DNA of 41,114 nucleotides from JASFYU01 sp045046905 (lineage in GTDB: Bacteria; Bacteroidota; Bacteroidia; Flavobacteriales; Flavobacteriaceae): the NCBI GenBank assembly GCA_045046905.1, contig JASFYU010000012.1, forward strand, positions 1-41,114, read 5' to 3'. This document shows, piece after piece, positions 24,248-33,300 of the stretch. The notes beneath the pieces are model-generated. The model had not been told where the DNA came from. It saw only the letters and a list, made by a program, of their open reading frames with translations, and made no database searches. The position numbers and the translations under genes are program-made. The first letter of the stretch is position 1. Each line of letters starts with the position of its first letter.

Positions 24248-25567
24248 ATGAGATACATTTTTTTAGCAGGCTTCTTTATGTTTGGTTTCTTGGTGATGAG
24301 TCAATCATACCCAGGCTTGTCTGATGACAATTATGGCGGAATACACGCGGTACTGGTAAACCCTGCAAATATTGCAGATTCTAGATTAAAAATAGATGTG
24401 AACCTATTTTCGGTACAAGCTACTGTGGCAACGGACTATACTACACTCACCTTTGATAATATCAAGAAATTTGGAGATGACAATTTTGCTCTTTCCCCCT
24501 TGCAAAGCAATACTGTTTTGGCTAATGTAGATGTGTTAGGCACATCTCTTATGTTTAGCATCAATGAAAAGAGCAGCATAGGAATTATCACAAGACTTAG
24601 GGGTATAAACAATTACAATAATATTAATGGTGAATTATTAGAAAGCATAGTAGATGGTTTTCCTAGCAATGATTTTTCTTTTGAACAAAGTAATCTAGAT
24701 GGCACCACCCATTTTTGGGGCGAATTGGGGCTGTCTTACGGCAGGGTTATTTATGATTATGACGAGCATTATATCAAAGCAGGAATTACTCTAAAGTACT
24801 TGGTGGGGGCTGGTGTTGCCCAAGGCACTTCCTCTGCGTTAAGTGGAACATATGATGCTACAGCAAATACCTTGGCATTAGACGGTGATTTCTCTTATCT
24901 CATAAGCTTTGATGATGATGCCGATGAAACTGAGTTGATGAAAAATCTAAGTCCTGGCCACGGCTTAGATATTGGCCTTGTGTACGAATATAGATCACGA
25001 AATTCAAGATTGTCTGATGTAGGTGATAACCCTAGAGCAACCAACAAATACAAACTAAAGCTGGGTCTTTCACTACTCGACTATGGGGCCATTACCTATA
25101 AAGATGTAGAACAGACCGTGTATGCTCTTAATGGTACGGTAGCTGGAAATGAAGTAGAGGAGGACTTTATCGATGCCTTGGACAATAATTTTAATAGTAC
25201 AACAACATCAGGAGATGTTACCATTGCTTTGCCGGCGTCTTTGAATTTTAGTTTGGACTATAACCTTCTTCATCGGGTTTATATCGGCCTAAACTACAAC
25301 CAAACCCTATTGAAAAAGAATAGTTTTTACAATAACAATCGGTTGAATCTGTTGACCCTTACCCCAAGGTTCGAGACTAGGTTTTTTAGTGCCTATTTGC
25401 CTATAGGGTATAGTAAAGTGGGAGGAACGGCAATAGGATTTGGATTACGAATGGGGCCGCTTATGATTGGGTCAGGAAGTATTATATCGAATCTCACCTC
25501 TAAAAAGGCACAGTCGGCCAATATCTTCTTGGGCTTGAAAATACCCATTAACCACAAGAATAGATGA
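24248..25567 (+). CDS. DUF5723 family outer-membrane beta-barrel protein
   Basis: A 439-residue protein with a signal peptide (residues 1 to about 19, ending VMSQ). The start of the mature part (LVNPANIADSRLKIDVNLFS, about 36-55) and the strand-rich body match the DUF5723 family of Bacteroidetes outer-membrane barrels. The family has no settled function; its fold recalls PorV/FadL-like barrels. It is first in a same-strand set with gaps of 46, 3, 21 and 67 bases, and directly precedes a T9SS cargo gene. A role as outer-membrane anchor or assembly partner for the downstream surface proteins is inference from context. Confidence 0.85.
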   Translation: MRYIFLAGFFMFGFLVMSQSYPGLSDDNYGGIHAVLVNPANIADSRLKIDVNLFSVQATVATDYTTLTFDNIKKFGDDNFALSPLQSNTVLANVDVLGTSLMFSINEKSSIGIITRLRGINNYNNINGELLESIVDGFPSNDFSFEQSNLDGTTHFWGELGLSYGRVIYDYDEHYIKAGITLKYLVGAGVAQGTSSALSGTYDATANTLALDGDFSYLISFDDDADETELMKNLSPGHGLDIGLVYEYRSRNSRLSDVGDNPRATNKYKLKLGLSLLDYGAITYKDVEQTVYALNGTVAGNEVEEDFIDALDNNFNSTTTSGDVTIALPASLNFSLDYNLLHRVYIGLNYNQTLLKKNSFYNNNRLNLLTLTPRFETRFFSAYLPIGYSKVGGTAIGFGLRMGPLMIGSGSIISNLTSKKAQSANIFLGLKIPINHKNR

Positions 25568-25613
25568 TTATAGTTAAAACTAGACCATAAAACAACTAAT
25601 AGAGAGCATCAAT

Positions 25614-28600
25614 ATGAAAGGAAAATTAATTTTGATTTTATTACTTCTAGCGTCTGTTTTAAGTAGAGCTCAAACCACGTTTATTTCAGAAGAATTCGAA
25701 GCATTTCTTGTTGCAGAAGGAACAGATTTATCTCCTAATAGTGGCGATGTGCTTATCTCCAGAATAGATGCGGTACAAGAACTAATTATTGATGCAAGCT
25801 GGAATATAAATTCACTTGACCTTGAATATTTTGCAGATTTAGAAAAAGTAGAGGTTATAGGAAACCCGATATCATCAATAAGTTTTCCTGATAGCCCAAA
25901 TCTTTTAGAAGTGTATTTTAGAGATGTTCCATTGACAAATATCAATGTTGCTAGCAACCCTAACCTAATAAGTTTGACTATTTATAATGCCAACCTTACT
26001 GGTATCAATACGCTTAGCAATGGATTATTAGAAACGCTAATTATACACGACACAGGTATTGGTAATATAGATATATCGGCAAATACAAGTTTAATAACAC
26101 TGTCATTGGTGAATATTGGATTATCGACTATCACCATTCCACCGGTAAATTCTATTACCTATATAGATTTAAGTAAGAATACAGGGTTGACCAGTATCGA
26201 TGTAGCTGCCCAAAATGATTTAGTAGTTCTTATTCTTTCTGACACTTCGGTGCAGGTTCTTGATTTAATTTCGAAAATTGAATTGGTCGATTTAAATCTT
26301 CAAAATAATAGTGCACTAAGAGAATTAAGCATTTCGGATTCTAAATTGACAAATCTATTTTTGTCTACCAACACCAATTTAGAAAAAATAGACCTCAATG
26401 GTAATACTACCTTAGCAAATCTTGTGTTGCCGCCGGTCAATGCTGCTTTGAAAATATTGAACATTAGCGCCTCTGGTAATATTACTGCTTTAGATGTTGC
26501 TAATAGGACAGAACTAAGGGAGTTGCGAATTTTTGACTTGAGTACAACAAGCCTTTCGGTCACGGGGCTTCCAAAATTGGAGGTTTTTGAAATGGAAGAA
26601 ATTCTTCCATTGACAAACTTAATAATTAAGAATACACTACTTGCAGAAATTGACTTGACAAAAAACAACGGAAATTTAGCGCTTGTTGAAATTGAAGATA
26701 ATGCTGAACTCTCAAACATCATATTACAGCCTGTAAACAATCTTAGCTCCTTAACAAGGCTCTCTGTACCTAGAAACCCAAAGTTGTCAAGTTTAGATAT
26801 CACCCATTTAACATCACTTGAATTAATTGATGTTGGGGGAAATGTACTTTTGTCTGTTCTTGATTTGCCCTCATTACAGAATGGTAGCACCCCAAGTAAT
26901 CTAGAAATACTTGAAGCTTTTAATGACACGCCAATTGAGGTTTTTGATTTTAGGGCCAACCCCAGTTTAACAAGGGTTGGGATAACAAATACCCTAAATG
27001 GGGCCTTAAAATCTATTTTTTTAAATAATGGGAATAATGCAGCTATTACCGACCTTCAAATCATAGGCAATTACCCCTCACTTTCCTGTATTCAAGTAGA
27101 CAATGTTGTCAATGCAGAAACAGCCACCACAAATGGAACTTGGGTAAAAGATGCGTCTGCCAATTATAGTACAAATTGTGCTGTAGCAATTACTCTTATT
27201 CCTGACCCTAATTTTGAGGCTTATTTAGCCCTTCAAGGTTGGGATAACAACCCAGCATTGGGGCAAGTGTATACCGCAGATATTGAAAATAGAACCAGTT
27301 TAAATATGGCAGGCTTGGTGATAGGTAATATTATAGGGATCGAAGATTTTACAGCACTAGAAACCTTAGATGTAAGCAATAATAATCTGGTAAACCTTTC
27401 GCTAATAAATAATACTAATTTGGTTACAGTTAATGCGAGCAATAACAATATCTCGGGAACCATAAATTTTGGAAGCAGTGTGTTGGTAGATCTTGATCTT
27501 TCATCTAACCAAATCAGTGCAATAGGTGGTTTGGGAGGGGTGCCCAATCTAAAGATTTTTAATATAAGCGATAACCCCACATTAACTAGTTTAAATTTTA
27601 ATGGCGCATCGAATATTGAAGAAATTAATGCTAAGGATAGCCCCCAATTGTCATCATTGCAAAACCTGTCTACTTTAGGAAGTTTAAAGACATTTAGCTT
27701 GAGCCAATCACTGCTTACAAGTATAGACTTTAGTCAAAATTCTAGTTTAGAGCAGCTCGATATTTTTGACAATACCAACTTACAGACCATTACCATATCG
27801 CAAAGCGGAAACCCTAATTTACAACGTGCCTCTTTTCCAAGTAACAATCTGGCGAACCTCGATGTGACAGGAATGACCTCTATTACAAATATCGATGTCA
27901 GTGACAACCCTTTGACCGTACTTAACATAGAAGACCAAGTAAATTTAGAATATTTATCCACCTATTTATCGGGTATTACCAGTGTAGATTTAACCACAAA
28001 TACAGGCACTTTGGTAGAAGTTATTTTAGGAAGCTCACCAAATAGCAATTTAACAAATCTTAATTTAGATAACTCAAATTTAATTTATCAAGACTTTCTG
28101 CTAGCAACAGACAATAACCCTAGCCTTAATTGTATCAAGGTAAATAGCGTTTTTGATGCAACTGAGGCTGTAAACCAAGGGTACTGGTCCGTTGATACTA
28201 GTTTGTTTAAAACAGATTGTGCTGTCCAGCCACAAACCATAAGCTTTGTTCAAGATTTAACCGGTTTTGAGAAAAACTTTAACCCCACACCACAGTTGAT
28301 AATAAATGGTGATATCACTACAGCCAGTACCATAACCATTACTGATATAACCAGTAGTTATTCAGATGCCAATGTGTCAACGGTTATTAGTGATTATACG
28401 TTTAATAATGGTTCTGATATTATAATTGCCATACCACCCGGTACTTATAACAGTACTACACCTATTGATATTACTAGCTTGATAATACAAGATGATGCTG
28501 TTTATGAGAGCAATGAATTTATAGGGTTGGAGCTGATTAAACCAACAGGCGATCTAACATTGACAGGAAGCACCAACATTTTTCGATACACTATTTTGGA

Positions 28601-30470
28601 AGATGATTATATAGTAGAAATTGCAGGCTTACAAAACGCTGTGGAAGGAGGCGCCAATGGGCAATTTCAACTTACACTTTTAGATGACAATGGGCAGGCC
28701 GTACCGAATGAAACGGGCACTGATATTACGATAAACTTCTTAGACGAAGGCAATGCCATACGGGGTACAGATTATTCAATAACTGGTGGTACCATAGTAA
28801 ATGGCTCCAGTACGGGTACAATGAATATCATAGCTGTCAATGACGGTATTGTAGAAGGCGATGAAGAAGTTAGAATAGATATACAAGATGGTACGGCATA
28901 TACTATCAATGCCCCAGAAAGGTCCTCTATAGATATCATTGACAATACTGGGGGAGGTGCCACTTTTGAAGCCGAAGTGGTTGTACTAACAGACATTCAA
29001 AACACACTAAATATCAATGAAGGGAATAGAGATATAGAATTACAGATGTCTATACCTAATGCGGCTACAGGCAACCTTATTGTAGATTTTAATATAGAAG
29101 TGGTAGGAGTTTCGGCTACGGCTGGTTCAGATTTTACAAGCCTTTCGGCAAATGAAACATTCACCTATGAGTATTCTAATGATGGGCTGACCGTTTTTAC
29201 TATTGGAATTCTAGATGATGTTCTGTTAGAGGCAAATGAGGAATTGCTAATTCGTATTAGCAACCCAACAGATGCTAGGGTAAGCCTTAAAAATGCCGAT
29301 ACCAACGGGAATCTTGAATTCGCCATTACCATTATTGATGATGAGGTGGCCAATGCCGTACTCACGGCTATAGGTGGTATTGAGGGAGGGAATGCCCGTT
29401 TCACGGTTTCTTTAGAAAATGGTAATGGCGATCCAATAGTCAATACTACAGGCAGTGATATTTCTTTTGATGTTCAATTGACCAATGGCACAGCAACAAC
29501 GCCAGATGATTATGTAAATATACCGTCGAATACAAAAATAACAATTGCAAGCAATGCTGTAGACGGTTTCATAGATATTGCCCTTGTCGATGATACAGAC
29601 GAAGAGGCACAAGAAAATTTTAGTGCTACGATAAGCAATCCAAGCCATGCCAATAGTACCATATCGCAGGCTACGGCTATGGCTGCCATTGCCATAAGTG
29701 ATTCCCAAAATGATAACAATCCAAATATTAATGCAGGAGATATTCATGTGCTTTCACAAAACCAATCATGCCCAGATGTTGCTAGCGGAGAAATTTTTAT
29801 TATCGTCTCTAAGGACTATACGTATACTATTACGGTAAGCAGTACACTGCTTTCTGCACCAATACGGGGTGAAATTATCTATTCAGAAACACAACTAATG
29901 CGTTTAGATAATTTGAACCCAGGGGCATATGAAGTATGTGTTACTATACCAGAATACCCAAATTTTGAACAGTGTTTTACTGTAAATGTACAAACGCTGG
30001 AAAGCGTCGTAGTCGATGAACAAGGAGTAAGCTTTTCAGAACAGTTGGTGTCCTATAATGTTCAGGGGAGTACGTCTTATAAGGTGAGGGTCAATGATAA
30101 TACGTATACTTACGAATTTGAGACCAACCATTCCAATACCATAAAAATACCCTTAGAGATAGGTAATAATAAGGTGCAAATAACTGGGCTTTCTGATTGT
30201 CAAGGTATTTATACTGATGAAATTGTAATCGGCCATATCACGGCCCATCCTAACCCCGTCATTGAAGAACTTCATTTAAACGGCATATTGGCTTCTGGTT
30301 CTGGTACTATAGCTATTGCCAATGTCGCCGGGGTAACAGTGAGAACAATGCAAGTTTCGATTGCCAACGGAAAAATAGAAGTAGATTTTAAGGGTCTTAG
30401 TAAGGGGCTTTATTTTGTTTTCTTAACAACTGAGAAAGAAAATATTGCGTTTAAAATAGTAAAAAAATAA
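25614..30470 (+). CDS. Giant T9SS-exported protein with leucine-rich modules and Calx-beta repeats
   Basis: A 1618-residue secreted protein. The signal peptide covers about 1-20 (ends SRAQ). Two leucine-rich modules follow, about 22-521 and 522-870. Each starts with a similar cap (EEFEAFLVAEGTD; PNFEAYLALQGWD), contains many LxxLxLxxN-like repeats, and ends with a similar cap (PSLSCIQVDNV; PSLNCIKVNSV, then W and CAV). Four Calx-beta-like repeats span about 869-1365, each with an acidic DD/DG...E.(N/D)E turn, probably Ca2+-binding. A Cys-containing linker leads to a T9SS type A sorting domain at about 1541-1618 (HPNPVIEELHLNGI, ending KIVKK). It should be secreted and cell-surface attached, probably an adhesin or scaffold. 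The ligand is unknown. Confidence 0.92.
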   Translation: MKGKLILILLLLASVLSRAQTTFISEEFEAFLVAEGTDLSPNSGDVLISRIDAVQELIIDASWNINSLDLEYFADLEKVEVIGNPISSISFPDSPNLLEVYFRDVPLTNINVASNPNLISLTIYNANLTGINTLSNGLLETLIIHDTGIGNIDISANTSLITLSLVNIGLSTITIPPVNSITYIDLSKNTGLTSIDVAAQNDLVVLILSDTSVQVLDLISKIELVDLNLQNNSALRELSISDSKLTNLFLSTNTNLEKIDLNGNTTLANLVLPPVNAALKILNISASGNITALDVANRTELRELRIFDLSTTSLSVTGLPKLEVFEMEEILPLTNLIIKNTLLAEIDLTKNNGNLALVEIEDNAELSNIILQPVNNLSSLTRLSVPRNPKLSSLDITHLTSLELIDVGGNVLLSVLDLPSLQNGSTPSNLEILEAFNDTPIEVFDFRANPSLTRVGITNTLNGALKSIFLNNGNNAAITDLQIIGNYPSLSCIQVDNVVNAETATTNGTWVKDASANYSTNCAVAITLIPDPNFEAYLALQGWDNNPALGQVYTADIENRTSLNMAGLVIGNIIGIEDFTALETLDVSNNNLVNLSLINNTNLVTVNASNNNISGTINFGSSVLVDLDLSSNQISAIGGLGGVPNLKIFNISDNPTLTSLNFNGASNIEEINAKDSPQLSSLQNLSTLGSLKTFSLSQSLLTSIDFSQNSSLEQLDIFDNTNLQTITISQSGNPNLQRASFPSNNLANLDVTGMTSITNIDVSDNPLTVLNIEDQVNLEYLSTYLSGITSVDLTTNTGTLVEVILGSSPNSNLTNLNLDNSNLIYQDFLLATDNNPSLNCIKVNSVFDATEAVNQGYWSVDTSLFKTDCAVQPQTISFVQDLTGFEKNFNPTPQLIINGDITTASTITITDITSSYSDANVSTVISDYTFNNGSDIIIAIPPGTYNSTTPIDITSLIIQDDAVYESNEFIGLELIKPTGDLTLTGSTNIFRYTILEDDYIVEIAGLQNAVEGGANGQFQLTLLDDNGQAVPNETGTDITINFLDEGNAIRGTDYSITGGTIVNGSSTGTMNIIAVNDGIVEGDEEVRIDIQDGTAYTINAPERSSIDIIDNTGGGATFEAEVVVLTDIQNTLNINEGNRDIELQMSIPNAATGNLIVDFNIEVVGVSATAGSDFTSLSANETFTYEYSNDGLTVFTIGILDDVLLEANEELLIRISNPTDARVSLKNADTNGNLEFAITIIDDEVANAVLTAIGGIEGGNARFTVSLENGNGDPIVNTTGSDISFDVQLTNGTATTPDDYVNIPSNTKITIASNAVDGFIDIALVDDTDEEAQENFSATISNPSHANSTISQATAMAAIAISDSQNDNNPNINAGDIHVLSQNQSCPDVASGEIFIIVSKDYTYTITVSSTLLSAPIRGEIIYSETQLMRLDNLNPGAYEVCVTIPEYPNFEQCFTVNVQTLESVVVDEQGVSFSEQLVSYNVQGSTSYKVRVNDNTYTYEFETNHSNTIKIPLEIGNNKVQITGLSDCQGIYTDEIVIGHITAHPNPVIEELHLNGILASGSGTIAIANVAGVTVRTMQVSIANGKIEVDFKGLSKGLYFVFLTTEKENIAFKIVKK

Positions 30471-30473
30471 GCC

Positions 30474-31148
30474 ATGAAGAAGTTAACTATAATCACCCTT
30501 TTTGTACTGGCTAGCAGTCTAGTTTCCTGTGAAGGTAAGTTTGAACCCCATAACCCCCTTAATGGCTTAGCAGCGGTTATGTTAGAATTTCCCTATAACA
30601 ATGAAATTTGTTTAGAAGGGTATACCCAAGATGGCAAAGCGGAAATAGAAGTCACCTTTAAATGGTCTGCTGTAGAGGGTGCGGATAGTTATGGTATAGA
30701 GGTTCGTAATACCACCGATACGGCTGATTTTCTAGATAGAGAGCTAACAACTAATGAGGTTAAAATCCTATTACATACAGGCACCTTATACAGTTGGCAG
30801 GTATATTCTATCAACAAAAATCAAGAAACAGAAAGTGAGACATGGAGCTTTTATACCCAAGGGGTACAGGTGAATAACTATGTGCCTTTTCCGGCAGTTA
30901 TTTCTGTGGTTGACAAGCAAGGCGCCGTAGACATAACATGGCTGTCTAAAGATTTAGATGATAATATTGTCGGTTATGATGTGCATATATCACGCGAAGA
31001 TCCCCCCAGTTTGTTTATTGAAAATACCACCGAAACAGCATTGACCAATTTTACGGTAAGCAGTGGTCTAACCTATTATATCGTGATAGAGACCAAAGAC
31101 GCTTTGGGCAATAGCTCCACGGCAAAAACAAGTTTTGTTGCACAATAA
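30474..31148 (+). CDS. Lipoprotein with two fibronectin type III-like domains
   Basis: A 224-residue lipoprotein (lipobox LVSC, Cys19). After a short linker come two Ig-like beta-sandwich segments: about 40-130 (FKWSAVEGADSYGIEVRNT, then LYSWQVYSINKN) and about 131-224 (VDITWLSKDLDDNIVGYDVH, then LTYYIVIETKDALGN). The W...Y.I.V / Y.W.V spacing fits fibronectin type III domains. No catalytic motif is seen. It starts 3 bases after the giant T9SS protein gene, so the two are surely cotranscribed and may bind each other at the cell surface. Specific function unknown. Confidence 0.82.
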   Translation: MKKLTIITLFVLASSLVSCEGKFEPHNPLNGLAAVMLEFPYNNEICLEGYTQDGKAEIEVTFKWSAVEGADSYGIEVRNTTDTADFLDRELTTNEVKILLHTGTLYSWQVYSINKNQETESETWSFYTQGVQVNNYVPFPAVISVVDKQGAVDITWLSKDLDDNIVGYDVHISREDPPSLFIENTTETALTNFTVSSGLTYYIVIETKDALGNSSTAKTSFVAQ

Positions 31149-31169
31149 CACACTTTAAAAATAAAACTC

Positions 31170-33233
31170 ATGAAAACAAAAGTATTCTTACTTTACCTAC
31201 TCGCATTTTCTGTAGTGTTGGCTTGTGTGCCTAGTAATGGCACGGATGATGACCAAGGCGGTGGAGAAGGCTCAAATAAAGGCATTAAAACCATTATAGA
31301 AATAGAAGGAGTGACTTCATTGATTTTCTCAGAACTAACAGTCGTTTCATTGGAGAATTCGTCAAGTATTGATGAAGAGGGTCGTTTTACGAACATTGAT
31401 GTCAATAATGATATTGAAGAATTACCAACACTATTTTCTAGAAATGAAGAAATTTTGTTTGGTTATTTTCCAAGTGCTGCAGAGGGTAGTTCAGTCTCAA
31501 TGGACGATATTTTGCTTTTTTATTTTAAACTCTACTCAGAGATAGCAATACGAAATATTTCCAACACCAATTTATTGCAATTTATTAAATCTGATGTTAA
31601 TTACAGTAAAATAAAAGAACTAGTAGCTGCAAGTTTAAATACAAATACGTCTCCGTTAGATGATGATGAAATAATCAGCCTCTTTAGAGAAACTTCCTTC
31701 TCCATAATTGGAAGCAATATAACAGGTAAATCCAGTAGCTCCAAAAAGGATATAGTGGGGGAGTTTCAATTTAGTTATTCTAGGAATGGGGAAATACTTT
31801 GGCCAGAAGAAGTGCCCTTATTTGCTTCGGTAGGTATAGCAATAGCAGCGGAAGAAACTGGTAATATCTTATTTGGCCCACACATTCTAAGGACTAAAAG
31901 TTTAATCTTAAGTCTCTCATCGTTTTTGAGTTGGATTGATACTCAATTTTATGAAGAATTACCTCAGTTCGGAAAAGTAAATCTAAAGGAAGATGGCGCT
32001 TATACCATTTCATTCAGCAATGGAAATACATCAAGGACAGGAAGCCTTGAAACAGCGGTAAGATTGCGAAATTATAGATACTTTGCTGTGACCAGTGTAG
32101 GGATTGCTATGCCCATAGGATTAAAGACCTTGGCAGGAAAGGCTAAATGTTATGAAAGCGTTGAAGCCTTGTTAAGAACTTCACAAGACTTTGCAGGGAA
32201 TCTTATTTTGAAAAATGAAAACCCTAATGCAGGAGATTTGCTTAAATATATAAAATCACTCAGTGAAGTTTTATATGGTTCTACAAAATGCTATCTGAGT
32301 AATTCTAAAGGAGCCGATTATTTCCCCCTTTTAAAGAAGTCAGTAATAAAGAGACTTAAACTAGCTGAAGATATTTCCGAGTTAGTATTTTTTTCAAGAG
32401 ACTTTTTTGGCTCTAATATATCAGGGTTAGAAGAGCGTCATTTTAGCAACAATATTTCTTTTGGGGAACTTAAGGGCACTAGTATAAGCGAACAAGAGTT
32501 TAGAGGAATGCCAGGGCAGGAATTTGCCTTTGAAACCCTAATTGAAGAAAGGAAGAACATATATGTTATAGATAGGAGTTTGTTCTCATCCAGTTTTACG
32601 TTAAAGCAAAACTTTGTACCCGCAGAAGGTTTACCCTTTAATCAAACGCTCAATACGGGTGATGCAACTATAAACAACAATCCAATTGAAACAGATGCAG
32701 AAGGTAAATTGGTTTCTACCTATAACATGGGAGAACAGGATTCCCAAATTGATATAAAACCTGCTTTTGAGGGTAGCGAGTTAAAAACTATTGCTGTGGA
32801 TTTAATAAACGGGGAAATCAACATTGTTGGAACTTGGATTATAAATCTTTCCAATGTTACTTGTGAAGGTGGTTCTGCTTTTCCCGCTACATCTTCTGGG
32901 CTTGTATTCGCTTCCAATGGCACAATAAATGCAACTGATGGTACCACTGGCACCTATGTATTAAATGAAAATCAACTATCATTTAACTTAAGTAATACTT
33001 TGGACAATGAAACCGATGTTTGTGATAATAACACACAAACTACAATATATCAGACAAATACAATGATGTTTACAGGAACATATAGTGGACGAAATATTGA
33101 TGGTATACAAAGCTTTAATGGCACCTTTAATTTTAATCATAAAGAATTTTACGTTTCTGGCAACACTACTTGTTTTTATGACATTAATTTTAATTGTAGT
33201 GGCCCCGTAATTTTGTATGAATTTACAAACTAG
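31170..33233 (+). CDS. Large surface lipoprotein, body of unknown family, lipocalin-like C-terminus
   Basis: A 687-residue lipoprotein (lipobox VLAC, Cys19) with a low-complexity Asp/Gly-rich segment after the cysteine (TDDDQGGGEG), as in surface-exported Bacteroidetes lipoproteins. The central ~450 residues match no family I recognise. A small Ig-like segment (about 480-545) precedes a C-terminal beta-rich domain (from about 550: IVGTWIINLSNVTCEGG, then ENQLSFNLSNT) with paired cysteines, resembling lipocalin-like domains. Its leader is nearly identical at the DNA level to that of the next gene, although the bodies are unrelated. It lies 21 bases after the Fn3-like lipoprotein gene. Confidence 0.75.
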   Translation: MKTKVFLLYLLAFSVVLACVPSNGTDDDQGGGEGSNKGIKTIIEIEGVTSLIFSELTVVSLENSSSIDEEGRFTNIDVNNDIEELPTLFSRNEEILFGYFPSAAEGSSVSMDDILLFYFKLYSEIAIRNISNTNLLQFIKSDVNYSKIKELVAASLNTNTSPLDDDEIISLFRETSFSIIGSNITGKSSSSKKDIVGEFQFSYSRNGEILWPEEVPLFASVGIAIAAEETGNILFGPHILRTKSLILSLSSFLSWIDTQFYEELPQFGKVNLKEDGAYTISFSNGNTSRTGSLETAVRLRNYRYFAVTSVGIAMPIGLKTLAGKAKCYESVEALLRTSQDFAGNLILKNENPNAGDLLKYIKSLSEVLYGSTKCYLSNSKGADYFPLLKKSVIKRLKLAEDISELVFFSRDFFGSNISGLEERHFSNNISFGELKGTSISEQEFRGMPGQEFAFETLIEERKNIYVIDRSLFSSSFTLKQNFVPAEGLPFNQTLNTGDATINNNPIETDAEGKLVSTYNMGEQDSQIDIKPAFEGSELKTIAVDLINGEINIVGTWIINLSNVTCEGGSAFPATSSGLVFASNGTINATDGTTGTYVLNENQLSFNLSNTLDNETDVCDNNTQTTIYQTNTMMFTGTYSGRNIDGIQSFNGTFNFNHKEFYVSGNTTCFYDINFNCSGPVILYEFTN

Positions 33234-33300
33234 TTACGAACAACAATGGTAACCGTTGTGCCGCATTAGTTCCCATTAATTTATGACTAAGAAAACCATT

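Noticed and set aside
26300..26959. 219-codon open frame antisense to the giant T9SS protein gene
   Set aside because: It mirrors the repetitive leucine-rich coding sequence on the other strand and has no independent features.
33241..33260. Imperfect palindrome around GGTAACC between the two large lipoprotein genes
   Set aside because: Only the central arms match well and two flanking mismatches break the symmetry; too weak to call an operator.
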